A stretch of DNA of 15,648 nucleotides from an uncultured Ruminococcus sp. (GCA_902803585.1 CADCQO010000174.1:1-15648), one strand, 5' to 3'; shown: positions 1 to 6,680, numbered from the stretch's first letter. The notes: generated by a model not told the origin, from the sequence alone. A program made the numbers and translations.

Positions 1-188
1 CTTACAAATTCGGCTACATCAAGGACGGAAAGAAAACCTATCTCAGCACAGAAAAAACTGGTTCTCCTTACATGACATATGTTTATAAGTTCCCGGCTGC
101 AGGTTCTTATGTTCCCTTCATTGAGGTAATGGACGGAGAAAACCTTTACGCTTCCGCTAAACTTTCCGCTGTCACTGTGACAGACTAA
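1..188 (+). CDS. C-terminal end of an unrecognised, probably beta-rich protein (partial)
   Basis: The reading frame enters from the left edge (first full codon at base 3) and stops at TAA 186-188, giving the last 61 residues. The fragment is rich in Tyr, Thr, Ser, Gly and Val, with short alternating hydrophobic/polar stretches such as YKFGYIKDGK, MTYVYKFPAAG and YVPFIEVMDG. That pattern suggests a terminal beta-sandwich (Ig-like or triple-tyrosine-like) domain of a secreted or surface protein, but this is inference and no catalytic motif is visible. No sorting signal, dockerin repeat or transmembrane segment is present in the tail. A hairpin followed by a T-run (227-262) ends the transcript, so it is not part of the tsaC operon downstream. 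Coding is certain from the open frame and its position before a terminator; the function is unknown. Confidence 0.75.
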   Translation, partial: YKFGYIKDGKKTYLSTEKTGSPYMTYVYKFPAAGSYVPFIEVMDGENLYASAKLSAVTVTD

Positions 189-226
189 TTGAACAGAAAA
201 CCTGCCCGTTTCGGGTAAGTTATCAG

Positions 227-262
227 AACCGACCTGTTCCGCTGCGGGCAGGCCGGTTTTTT
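227..262 (+). terminator. Rho-independent terminator of the upstream gene
   Basis: AACCGACCTG (227-236) pairs with CAGGCCGGTT (249-258) with one A-C mismatch and is followed by TTTTTT (257-262). It lies 38 bases after the stop codon of the preceding gene. An alternative perfect 8-bp pairing, CCTGCCCG (201-208) with CGGGCAGG (245-252), uses part of the same 3' arm and would exclude this stem. Confidence 0.75.
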
Positions 263-329
263 CATTGGCTGATACAGCGAAAAAGTGGTTCTGAAGCGGC
301 TGAACGAAAAAAATTGATTTTGTGCAGCC

Positions 330-358
330 TTGCAAAGTACGGCATTTTGCTGTATACT
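330..358 (+). promoter_or_regulatory. Sigma-A-type promoter for the tsaC operon
   Basis: The -35 box is TTGCAA (330-335) and the -10 box is TATACT (353-358), with a 17-bp spacer. The expected transcription start is near 365, which leaves a short leader of about 30 bases before the tsaC ATG at 395. The promoter sits after the terminator at 227-262, consistent with a new transcription unit. Confidence 0.65.
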
Positions 359-394
359 GTATGCAGCATTACAGTAAAGGAACGAAGGAAAGAT

Positions 395-1405
395 ATGAAA
401 ACCTTATTACTCCATACAGATGAGATAGAAAAGGCTGCCGGCATTATCAGAAGCGGCGGTCTTGTTGCCATGCCTACGGAAACCGTTTACGGCCTTGCGG
501 CAGATGCTCTCAACGGTCAGGCGGTCGCTAAAATTTTTCAGGCAAAGCGCCGTCCGATGGATAACCCTCTCATTGTGCATATTGCGGAACTGTCCCAGAT
601 AGATGATTTAGTCAGAGAATTCCCCGAAAAAGCCAGAAAACTTGCTGAGGCTTTCTGGCCCGGTCCTTTGACGATCATTCTGCCAAGATCGGACAAAATC
701 CCTCCGGAAGTCAGCGCAGGACTGGACACGGTAGCAATACGCTGTCCGTCTGATGAAACAGCCCGTGAACTGATCCGTCTTTCTGCACCGTTAGCGGCAC
801 CCTCCGCGAATTTGTCCGGCAGTCCCAGTCCGACCACCGCACAGCATGTGATTGCTGATATGGACGGCAGAATTGATGCGATCATTGACGGCGGTTCGTG
901 CAGTGTGGGAGTAGAATCCACCGTCATTACGCTGGCTGCGGATCCGCCCCGCCTGCTGCGTCCGGGCGGCATTACGCTGGAACAGCTGCGGGAGGTTATC
1001 GGAGAAGTGATACTGGACGAAGCCGTCCTGCACCCTTTGGCAGAAGGGCAGCAGGCAGCCAGTCCCGGTATGAAATACAAGCACTACGCACCAAAAGCGA
1101 ATGTTGTTCTGCTGAAAGGCGACAGAACAGCCTTTTTACAGTTTGTGAATGCACATAATGACGGAAAAACGGCTGTGCTCTGCTATGAAGAAGAGCGTCA
1201 CGACCTGAAGCTGCCGTATCTGGTGCTTGGCAAAGAGGGCGATTATGAAACGCAGGCTAACCAGTTGTTTGCTGTTCTGCGTCAGGCGGACGAAAAAGGC
1301 TGTCAGACACTTTATGCACATTGTCCTTCGGTCGAGGGTGTGGGTCTGGCAGTGTATAACCGCATCATAAGAGCTGCAGGATTTGAGGTGATTTCGCTTG
1401 CATAA
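395..1405 (+). CDS. tsaC: L-threonylcarbamoyladenylate synthase, Sua5 type (two domains)
   Basis: The protein makes threonylcarbamoyl-AMP from threonine, bicarbonate and ATP, the first step of the universal t6A37 modification of ANN-decoding tRNAs in the cytoplasm. It has 336 residues, the length of two-domain Sua5 rather than single-domain TsaC (about 190). Visible in the YrdC domain are PTETVYGL (27-34), the basic KRR patch (51-53) and the SAN motif (137-139), which together form the nucleotide/threonine pocket. The linker signature SPGMKYKHYAPKA (223-235) leads into the C-terminal Sua5 domain. I chose ATG 395 because the purine-rich AAAGGAACGAAGGAAAG precedes it and the YrdC fold starts directly after; an in-frame extension upstream would overlap the promoter. 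Its last 8 bases overlap the TTG start of coaE, suggesting translational coupling. The family is certain; the symbol could also be written ywlC or sua5. Confidence 0.95.
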   Translation: MKTLLLHTDEIEKAAGIIRSGGLVAMPTETVYGLAADALNGQAVAKIFQAKRRPMDNPLIVHIAELSQIDDLVREFPEKARKLAEAFWPGPLTIILPRSDKIPPEVSAGLDTVAIRCPSDETARELIRLSAPLAAPSANLSGSPSPTTAQHVIADMDGRIDAIIDGGSCSVGVESTVITLAADPPRLLRPGGITLEQLREVIGEVILDEAVLHPLAEGQQAASPGMKYKHYAPKANVVLLKGDRTAFLQFVNAHNDGKTAVLCYEEERHDLKLPYLVLGKEGDYETQANQLFAVLRQADEKGCQTLYAHCPSVEGVGLAVYNRIIRAAGFEVISLA

Positions 1406-2003
1406 TATCATCGGTCTGACAGGGCCTACGGGTGCGGGCAAAAGTACCGCAGCAGATACCATGAAGGAACTCGGCTGTTATGTCATTGATGCTGACAAAG
1501 TAGCAAGAGAAGCTCTCGCCAAAGACTCGGATTGTCTGAAAATGCTTGCTAAATCGTTCGGATATGATATAATAGACAGCGAGGGCTGCTGCCGGAGGAA
1601 ATTATTGGCACAAAGAGCTTTTGCCGATGCCGGAAAGACAGAAATGCTGAATAAAATCACGCATCCGTGGATAATACGGCGCATAGAAGAATATATTACA
1701 TTGTATCGTCAGCATTCTGACGGGTGGATCGTGATAGATGCCCCGTTGCTGTATGAAAGCGGCGGTGATGCTTTGTGTGAAAAGGTTATAGCAGTGACAG
1801 CACCTCATGCAGTACGGCTGGAAAGAATCATGCAGAGGGACAGCCTGACGGAAAAAGAGGCTTTGCTGCGAATGAAGGCACAGAAGGACAGTACTTTCTA
1901 TACCGCAAAAGCAGATGTTGTGATAGACGGTGCAAGACCGCTGGAAGAAGTCAGGAAAACGGCTGCTGATATTCTCAGACAATGGGAACATAAAGAGGTG
2001 TGA
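1398..2003 (+). CDS. coaE: Dephospho-CoA kinase
   Basis: The enzyme phosphorylates the 3'-OH of the ribose in dephospho-CoA with ATP, the last step of coenzyme A synthesis. The product has 201 residues, the normal size for the family. It carries the P-loop GPTGAGKS (9-16), the DADKVARE substrate motif (from residue 31), the conserved HPWIIRRIEEY segment, DAPLLYESG, and the lid region RIMQRDSLTEKEALLRMKAQ. The start is TTG 1398, read as Met, with GAGGTG (1385-1390) seven bases upstream; the P-loop then lies at its usual distance from the N-terminus. The gene overlaps the end of tsaC by 8 bases and its stop is one base before the ATG of the next gene, so these genes form one tightly packed operon. 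CoaE and Sua5 act in unrelated pathways, and their pairing is probably a shared housekeeping transcript. Confidence 0.95.
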   Translation: MHNIIGLTGPTGAGKSTAADTMKELGCYVIDADKVAREALAKDSDCLKMLAKSFGYDIIDSEGCCRRKLLAQRAFADAGKTEMLNKITHPWIIRRIEEYITLYRQHSDGWIVIDAPLLYESGGDALCEKVIAVTAPHAVRLERIMQRDSLTEKEALLRMKAQKDSTFYTAKADVVIDGARPLEEVRKTAADILRQWEHKEV

Positions 2004-2004
2004 T

Positions 2005-2583
2005 ATGAAAAAAATAACGGTAAAGACAGTTGTGTATCTGCTTATCATTGTTGTCGGATTAGTCGGTACAGCCTTTTTGCTGCGGTGGGGCAACAAGAAA
2101 ATGCTGGAGGACAGTTACCCGCTGAAATATGAAGCGGAAGTCCGTCAGGCCGCTGAAAAGTATCATGTGGACAAAGCGCTGATATACGGCGTTATCAAGA
2201 CAGAAAGTGATTTTGACCCCAATGCAAAGTCACAGGCAGGTGCAGTCGGACTGATGCAGATTGTGCCGGACACCTTTAAATGGCTTCAGACATACTATAA
2301 AGAAGATAACAGCTATACGGTGGATAACTTGTATGACCCTGCTGTCAATATTGATTACGGAGTCGAACTGCTGTCCATACTTTTAGAGAAATATGGCAAT
2401 AAGGATACTGCCATTTGTGCGTATAACGGGGGAGCGGGTCATGTAGACGAGTGGCTGAAAGACCCGCAGTATTCGGACGATGGAAAAACTCTCAAAAAAG
2501 TACCGTTTTCCGAAACAAACCGCTACCGCAAACTGGTGGCACAGCATGAAAGTATCTATAACAGGCTGTATTTTCAGCCGTAA
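2005..2583 (+). CDS. Membrane-anchored lytic transglycosylase (SLT / GH23 domain)
   Basis: The product is predicted to cleave the MurNAc-GlcNAc bond of peptidoglycan non-hydrolytically, forming 1,6-anhydroMurNAc ends, and to act outside the membrane. It has 192 residues: a short basic N-terminus (MKK), one hydrophobic segment (about 8-26) acting as signal anchor, then an SLT domain. Family motifs are present: catalytic Glu67 in KTESDF, GLMQ (82-85) and AYNGG (139-143), followed by the NRYRKLVAQHESIY helix. I chose ATG 2005 because GAGGTG (1995-2000) precedes it and the anchor begins there; the frame also runs open upstream inside coaE. The start is one base after the coaE stop. No LysM or other wall-binding module is present, so it is a minimal enzyme. 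Family assignment is secure, while the exact role (wall turnover, or wall insertion of a machine) cannot be read from sequence. Confidence 0.93.
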   Translation: MKKITVKTVVYLLIIVVGLVGTAFLLRWGNKKMLEDSYPLKYEAEVRQAAEKYHVDKALIYGVIKTESDFDPNAKSQAGAVGLMQIVPDTFKWLQTYYKEDNSYTVDNLYDPAVNIDYGVELLSILLEKYGNKDTAICAYNGGAGHVDEWLKDPQYSDDGKTLKKVPFSETNRYRKLVAQHESIYNRLYFQP

Positions 2584-2608
2584 ATTCTAAACGGAAGAAG
2601 GATTATTG

Positions 2609-4021
2609 ATGAAAGACGAGAAAAAAGAAAAAACAGAGATGGAGCTGCTGAAGGAAAAGCTGCTGCTGAAAAGAGAAAGCGGTGCAAAGACACTCCCGCA
2701 GGAGGAAATCGCCAAAGCAGACGATTTCTGCAAGGGCTATACTGCTTTTCTGGATAAGGCAAAAACAGAGCGTGAAGCCGTGACCACCACCATTCAGATG
2801 GCGGAATCAGCAGGTTTTTCGGCTTACGACAGAAACAGAACCTATCAGGCAGGCGACAAGGTATATGTCAACAATCGCGGAAAGGCGCTGATGCTCTGCG
2901 TTATCGGAAAGAACGGAACCAAAAACGGTGTCAGACTGGGTATTGCCCATATTGACTCGCCCCGTCTTGACCTGAAACCCAACCCGCTTTACGAAAGCAA
3001 TGACCTTGCCTTTTTCAAGACGCACTATTACGGCGGCATCAAAAAGTATCAGTGGCCGACTGTTCCACTGGCGCTGCATGGCGTAGTAGCTATGAAGGAC
3101 GGAAGTGTGATTGATGTTTATGTCGGTGACGATGAAAGCGAGCCGTGTTTTGTTGTCAGCGACCTGCTGCCGCATCTGGCGGTTGACCAGATGTCAAAGG
3201 TGATGACAAAGGCTTTTGACGGTGAAATGCTGAATGTACTCATTGGCAGCCGTCCGTTCCGCAAAGACGAGGAAAGCGAGTCCGTTAAGCTGAATATCAT
3301 GCAGCTGCTGTATGAAAAGTATGGCTTTACAGAAGCGGATTTCATGTCGGCTGATCTGACAATGGTACCCGCAGGCAAAGCAAGAGATGTCGGTTTTGAC
3401 CGCAGCCTGATCGGTGCGTATGGTCATGACGACAAAGTATGTGCTTATCCCGCAGTCATGGCGATACTGAACACCGAAGTGCCGGAAAGCACAGTTATCA
3501 CAGTACTGACGGACAGAGAAGAGATCGGTTCTGACGGTGCAACAGGCATGAAGTGTACCTATATGGCAGACTTTATTGCTGATCTGTGCACGGCGGACGG
3601 TACTGCTCTGCGTCATGTAATGGAGAAAACAACCTGTCTTTCCGCAGATGTCAATGCGGCATTTGATCCGAATTATGCTTCTGCTTTTGAGGGCAACAAT
3701 GCTTCTTACCTGAACAACGGCGCTGTTATTACAAAGTATACCGGAAGCGGCGGCAAATACAGCACTTCTGATGCTACAGCTGAATATATGGCGAAAATCC
3801 GCCGTTTGCTGGACGATAAAAATGTTCTCTGGCAGACAGGCGAGCTTGGCAAGGTGGACGGCGGCGGCGGCGGTACGATTGCAAAATTTGTTGCCAATCT
3901 TAACGCAGATGTTGTTGATCTGGGCGTACCGGTACTGTGTATGCACGCTCCCTTTGAGATTGTATCGAAGATCGACGTTTATGAAACCTATCGTGCTTTG
4001 TATGAATTCTACAATGCCTGA
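2609..4021 (+). CDS. M18 family aminopeptidase (aspartyl/leucyl aminopeptidase-like)
   Basis: This is a cytoplasmic dizinc exopeptidase that removes N-terminal residues from peptides. The product has 470 residues, typical for M18. Metal and active-site elements are visible: His114 in GIAHIDSPRLD, the Asp pair in YGHDDK (274-275), Glu304-Glu305 in TDREEIGSDGATG, Asp347 in SADVNAAFDPNY, and His446 in MHAPFEI. The segment YYGGIKKYQW is characteristic of the bacterial aminopeptidase-1 branch rather than eukaryotic aspartyl aminopeptidases, which have a different loop there. A Lys/Glu-rich N-terminal helix (1-25) precedes the domain. I chose ATG 2609 over TTG 2606 because AAGGA (2598-2602) is six bases from it. 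It lies 25 bases after the transglycosylase gene and probably closes this operon, ahead of the terminator at 4177-4210. Substrate preference is unknown. Confidence 0.93.
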   Translation: MKDEKKEKTEMELLKEKLLLKRESGAKTLPQEEIAKADDFCKGYTAFLDKAKTEREAVTTTIQMAESAGFSAYDRNRTYQAGDKVYVNNRGKALMLCVIGKNGTKNGVRLGIAHIDSPRLDLKPNPLYESNDLAFFKTHYYGGIKKYQWPTVPLALHGVVAMKDGSVIDVYVGDDESEPCFVVSDLLPHLAVDQMSKVMTKAFDGEMLNVLIGSRPFRKDEESESVKLNIMQLLYEKYGFTEADFMSADLTMVPAGKARDVGFDRSLIGAYGHDDKVCAYPAVMAILNTEVPESTVITVLTDREEIGSDGATGMKCTYMADFIADLCTADGTALRHVMEKTTCLSADVNAAFDPNYASAFEGNNASYLNNGAVITKYTGSGGKYSTSDATAEYMAKIRRLLDDKNVLWQTGELGKVDGGGGGTIAKFVANLNADVVDLGVPVLCMHAPFEIVSKIDVYETYRALYEFYNA

Positions 4022-4176
4022 CAGCATAAAATAGTATAGATAACGGAAAATACTGCTGTAAAGGGAAATATTTGGTATTGTAAAGCTGAACAACTTGTCG
4101 AACGAAGCGACGATAAATGTAAGAAAATGTTATTGTTATTGTTCAAAATGGATAGTTTGAGTGACAATCCTGTAAT
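4022..4176 (+). other. Gene-free stretch after the M18 gene
   Basis: No convincing gene or promoter was found here. It holds a weak stem ACAGCA (4021-4026) / TGCTGT (4054-4059) with an extra GTAT/ATAC step inside, and a short TTATTGTTATTGTT run near 4130. TGACAATCC (4162-4170) is repeated directly at 4193-4201, inside the terminator/promoter that follows. Together with 4177-4391 this makes about 370 bases between the M18 gene and murA. Confidence 0.4.
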
Positions 4177-4210
4177 AAAGCGGATTTCTTATTGACAATC
4201 CGCTTTCTTT
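4177..4210 (+). terminator. Terminator-like hairpin after the M18 aminopeptidase gene
   Basis: AAAGCGGATT (4177-4186) pairs perfectly with AATCCGCTTT (4197-4206) across a 10-base loop, and CTTT follows. It lies about 155 bases after the M18 stop. Its loop contains the -35 box of the downstream promoter. The T-run is short and interrupted, so the second structure at 4195-4242 may contribute to termination. Confidence 0.6.
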
Positions 4211-4220
4211 GTATTATGAT
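4192..4220 (+). promoter_or_regulatory. Sigma-A-type promoter for murA
   Basis: A consensus TTGACA (4192-4197) and TATGAT (4215-4220) are separated by 17 bp. The predicted start is near 4227, giving murA a leader of about 165 bases. The -35 box lies in the loop and 3' arm of the terminator hairpin at 4177-4206, so termination of the upstream operon and initiation of murA share the same bases. Confidence 0.7.
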
Positions 4221-4242
4221 AACAAAAGATGGATTGTTTTTT
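4195..4242 (+). terminator. Second terminator-like structure overlapping the murA promoter
   Basis: ACAATCC (4195-4201) can pair with GGATTGT (4231-4237), with CTTTGT (4207-4212) and ACAAAAG (4222-4228) pairing inside (one bulge), followed by a T-run at 4237-4242. It would form only in transcripts reading through from upstream, since it spans the murA promoter. It shares 4197-4201 with the hairpin at 4177-4206, so the two exclude each other. It was found by eye and its stability has not been calculated. Confidence 0.4.
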
Positions 4243-4378
4243 AGAAGAATTATCCGTCTGCTCTTTGATGCAATATCTACAAAACGGCACTGTCAAACTT
4301 GATGATTTTGACAGTGTATTTTCTGATTTTTCCCTGAAACGATTTGCCGTTTCAGATACTCATACAGACAAACTATGA
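4229..4378 (+). CDS. Possible 49-codon leader ORF upstream of murA
   Basis: An ATG at 4229 opens a 49-codon frame ending in TGA 4376-4378. The peptide begins MDCFLEELSV and ends SDTHTDKL, and I recognise no family. In favour of the ORF: the stop codon overlaps the first base of the GAGGAG (4377-4382) that serves murA, an arrangement typical of translational coupling, and the frame spans almost the whole leader. Against it: there is no Shine-Dalgarno sequence before the ATG, and the predicted transcription start lies only about two bases upstream, so translation would have to be leaderless. An open frame of this length is also fairly likely by chance. Two hairpins (4288-4316, 4334-4355) lie inside it and would be melted by ribosomes. 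Treat it as a candidate only. Confidence 0.22.
   Translation: MDCFLEELSVCSLMQYLQNGTVKLDDFDSVFSDFSLKRFAVSDTHTDKL
4288..4355 (+). promoter_or_regulatory. Tandem hairpins in the murA leader
   Basis: Hairpin 1 is CACTGTCAAA (4288-4297) with TTTGACAGTG (4307-4316): 10 perfect base pairs, a 9-base loop, and then a T-rich stretch (4317-4331). Hairpin 2 is CTGAAACG (4334-4341) with CGTTTCAG (4348-4355): 8 perfect pairs and a 6-base loop. Hairpin 1 with its T-rich tail could act as an attenuator between the promoter and murA. No known riboswitch class is recognised. Confidence 0.5.
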
Positions 4379-4391
4379 GGAGTGTTGCAGC

Positions 4392-5672
4392 TTGAAACAG
4401 ATCGTTATTAACGGTGGAAGGAAGCTCCATGGAACTGTTCGTATCAGCGGTGCCAAAAATGCGGCTGTTGCGATCATTCCTGCTATTATTCTTTCTGACG
4501 GTGTGTGCCGTATTGAGAATATTCCTAACATTATGGACGTTAATCTGATTGCAAACATCATGCACGAAATGGGTGCGAAAATCAACCGCATCAATAAAAC
4601 GACACTGGAAATCGACCCCAGCTATATCAGAAGACCGGTAGCGGATTATGATATTGTCCGCCGTATGCGTGCATCCTGCTATCTTCTGGGGGCATTGCTG
4701 GGCAAGTTCTCCTGTGCAGAAGTAGCGCTGCCCGGCGGCTGCGATTTCGGCGTAAGACCAATTGACCAGCATCTGAAAGGCTTTGCAATTCTCGGTGCCG
4801 AGCACGATGTTGTGGGCGGTATGATTCGTGTAAAGGCTGACCGCTTGACAGGCGGACGTGTATATCTGGACGTTGTTTCCGTAGGAGCAACTGTCAATAT
4901 TATGCTGGCAGCTGTCAAGGCAGAGGGCAGAACCATTATTGAAAATGCTGCCAAAGAACCGCATATTGTTGACCTCGCAAACTTCCTCAATTCGATGGGT
5001 GCGGATATTCGCGGCGCAGGTACAGACGTTATCAAGATCAACGGTGTAAAGTACCTCAGCGGTACAACCTATTCCATCATTCCCGACCAGATCGAAGCAG
5101 GTACATATATGGTAGCTGCTGCGGCTACTGACGGAGATGTGCTGATTTCCAACGTCATCACAAAGCATCTTGAACCGATTACAGCAAAGCTGCGTGAAAT
5201 GGGCGTTTGTGTAGAAGAAAACGAGGACTCTGTGCGGGTCTACCGCAAAGGAGCACTCAGGCGCTGTAACGTGAAAACGATGCCTCACCCTGGTTTCCCG
5301 ACAGATATGCAGCCGCAGATTGCTGTCCTGCTGTCGCTGGCACAGGGTACGAGTATCGTGACGGAAGCAGTGTGGGATAACCGTTTCCGCTATGTCGAGG
5401 AATTGAAGCGCATGGGTGCGGTTATTTCCGTAGACGGCAAAGTAGCGGTGATCGAGGGTGTCAGGGAACTTAACGGCGCACCTGTAAGAGCCACTGATCT
5501 GCGGGCTGGGGCAGCGATGATTATTGCGGCACTGGCGGCGGGCGGTACGACGCACATTGAAGACATTGACCATATCGAGCGCGGTTATGAGGACGTTGTA
5601 GAAAAGTTTGCGGGGCTGGGAGCAGATATCCGCATCGTATACACGGATGACGGCGCTGTACAAAGAGCATAA
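4392..5672 (+). CDS. murA: UDP-N-acetylglucosamine 1-carboxyvinyltransferase
   Basis: MurA transfers enolpyruvate from phosphoenolpyruvate to UDP-GlcNAc, the first committed step of peptidoglycan precursor synthesis in the cytoplasm. The product has 426 residues, the normal length. Visible are Lys22 in SGAKNAA and the PEP-reactive loop PGGCDFGVRP with Cys117 (equivalent to E. coli Cys115), the residue alkylated by fosfomycin. Because it is Cys rather than Asp, the enzyme should be intrinsically fosfomycin-sensitive (inference from family knowledge). The start is TTG 4392 with GAGGAG (4377-4382) nine bases upstream. An upstream in-frame start would add residues unlike the family, whose N-terminus begins close to the (M)KQIVINGG seen here. 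It is transcribed alone: its own promoter at 4192-4220, a long leader with hairpins, and a terminator at 5689-5717. Whether this is the MurA1 or MurA2 paralogue cannot be decided from the window. Confidence 0.96.
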   Translation: MKQIVINGGRKLHGTVRISGAKNAAVAIIPAIILSDGVCRIENIPNIMDVNLIANIMHEMGAKINRINKTTLEIDPSYIRRPVADYDIVRRMRASCYLLGALLGKFSCAEVALPGGCDFGVRPIDQHLKGFAILGAEHDVVGGMIRVKADRLTGGRVYLDVVSVGATVNIMLAAVKAEGRTIIENAAKEPHIVDLANFLNSMGADIRGAGTDVIKINGVKYLSGTTYSIIPDQIEAGTYMVAAAATDGDVLISNVITKHLEPITAKLREMGVCVEENEDSVRVYRKGALRRCNVKTMPHPGFPTDMQPQIAVLLSLAQGTSIVTEAVWDNRFRYVEELKRMGAVISVDGKVAVIEGVRELNGAPVRATDLRAGAAMIIAALAAGGTTHIEDIDHIERGYEDVVEKFAGLGADIRIVYTDDGAVQRA

Positions 5673-5688
5673 CCATACACTGAACCGG

Positions 5689-5717
5689 AGCACTTGCTGT
5701 AAAGCAGGTGCTTTTTT
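5689..5717 (+). terminator. Rho-independent terminator of murA
   Basis: AGCACTTGCT (5689-5698) pairs with AGCAGGTGCT (5703-5712) with one G-U pair and a GTAA tetraloop, followed by TTTTTT (5712-5717). It lies 17 bases after the murA stop. Its T-run abuts a possible -35 box (5716-5721) for the next transcription unit. Confidence 0.9.
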
Positions 5718-5744
5718 GATGGGAACGGGAGAATTGTGTATAAT
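5716..5744 (+). promoter_or_regulatory. Upstream promoter candidate for walJ
   Basis: TTGATG (5716-5721) and a perfect TATAAT (5739-5744) are separated by 17 bp. The -35 box overlaps the last two T bases of the murA terminator. A second promoter candidate follows at 5753-5781. Confidence 0.5.
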
Positions 5745-5752
5745 TTGTATTC

Positions 5753-5781
5753 TTGACTATCAGAGGGGAATAGGGTACAAT
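5753..5781 (+). promoter_or_regulatory. Downstream promoter for walJ
   Basis: TTGACT (5753-5758) and TACAAT (5776-5781) are separated by 17 bp. The expected start is near 5788, about 33 bases before the ATG at 5821. This is the better-placed of the two tandem candidates. Confidence 0.6.
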
Positions 5782-5820
5782 AGGTCGGGGACGGAAAAAA
5801 CAGGGAAGGAGATGGGGAAT

Positions 5821-6612
5821 ATGCCGAAATTATGTCCGCTTTACAGTGGAAGTTCAGGAAACAGCTACTACCTTGAAACAGCCGGAAAAGGTATCCTGAT
5901 CGACTGCGGCAGAAGTGCCAGACAGCTGGACAATGCCCTTCGCGAACATGAAATTGACAGCAGGAAGATTCAGGCTGTTTTCATTACCCACGAACACACT
6001 GACCATGTGAGTGCGCTCAGGGTCTTTGCTTCCCGTCACCATATCAGAGTGTACACCTCTTATGGAACGGCGGCAGTTCTGGAAGCAAAGGGACTGATTG
6101 ACGAAAAGGTTGATATAGAACCGATGACCCTTGACGGCGTGGAGCTGGATGATTTTTCGGTTGAGCCTTTCCGCATTTCTCACGACTGTACGGAGGGCTA
6201 TGGGTATGTTGTTGAAACGCAGGACGGCCGCAGAACAGCTTTTGTGACGGATACTGGTATCATTACGCCGGAGGCCGGAAACGCTCTTTCGGGCTGTGAT
6301 ACGGTAGTTCTGGAATCTAATCATGATGTCGCAATGCTGCAGAGCGGGAACTATCCTTATGCGCTGAAAAAAAGAATTCTGTCAGATGTCGGACACCTTT
6401 CCAATGAATGTTGTGCTGAAGAAGCTGTCAGATTGGTCAGAAACGGTACAACGCGCCTGCTGCTGGCACATCTCAGCAAGGAAAACAACATTCCGGAGTT
6501 GGCGATGCAGGCTTCTCTGTATGAACTGGAACGCAGAGGAATGAAACAGAACAAGGATTTTCTGCTGTGCGTTGTTCCGGAAATTTATCATGCACGTCCC
6601 GTTATTTTCTGA
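5821..6612 (+). CDS. walJ: WalJ/YycJ-like metallo-beta-lactamase-fold nuclease
   Basis: The 263-residue protein belongs to the metallo-beta-lactamase superfamily branch containing B. subtilis WalJ (YycJ/VicX). This branch has been linked to cell-wall/division coordination and shown to have DNA exonuclease activity in some members. The dinuclear metal site motif HEHTDH is at residues 57-62; later ligands fit ISHDC, TDTG, ESNHD and the LLLAHLSKENN segment. The N-terminus LYSGSSGNSYYLE is a strong family signature. I chose ATG 5821 because AAGGAG (5806-5811) is nine bases upstream; ATG 5812 directly abuts that site and upstream in-frame codons overlap the promoters. The gene is followed after 68 bases by rlmH, a pairing also seen in walJ regions of other Bacillota. 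The walRK two-component genes are not in this window. The superfamily is certain and the subfamily likely. Confidence 0.9.
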   Translation: MPKLCPLYSGSSGNSYYLETAGKGILIDCGRSARQLDNALREHEIDSRKIQAVFITHEHTDHVSALRVFASRHHIRVYTSYGTAAVLEAKGLIDEKVDIEPMTLDGVELDDFSVEPFRISHDCTEGYGYVVETQDGRRTAFVTDTGIITPEAGNALSGCDTVVLESNHDVAMLQSGNYPYALKKRILSDVGHLSNECCAEEAVRLVRNGTTRLLLAHLSKENNIPELAMQASLYELERRGMKQNKDFLLCVVPEIYHARPVIF

Positions 6613-6680
6613 AAGTACACAGTTCACCATACGGGAAGTATTAGAATTGGTGCTTTTTGTTCCGGTACGGAGGTGATAGG

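Noticed and set aside
3194..4093. A 299-codon open frame on the - strand over the M18 aminopeptidase gene
   Set aside because: Shadow of the real gene, with no start signal and no family resemblance.
4293..5693. A 466-codon open frame on the - strand covering all of murA
   Set aside because: It is antisense to a certain gene, has no ribosome binding site and no recognisable family, and its composition (many Cys, His, Asn, Arg) is typical of a frame shadowing a biased coding strand.
5719..5820. In-frame N-terminal extension of WalJ from ATG 5719
   Set aside because: It overlaps both promoter candidates and lacks a ribosome binding site, whereas the family N-terminus and a good AAGGAG support ATG 5821.
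6613..6680. Possible terminator between walJ and rlmH (CACCA ... TGGTG followed by CTTTTTG)
   Set aside because: The stem is only five pairs with a long asymmetric loop, and no promoter for rlmH follows, so cotranscription is more likely.
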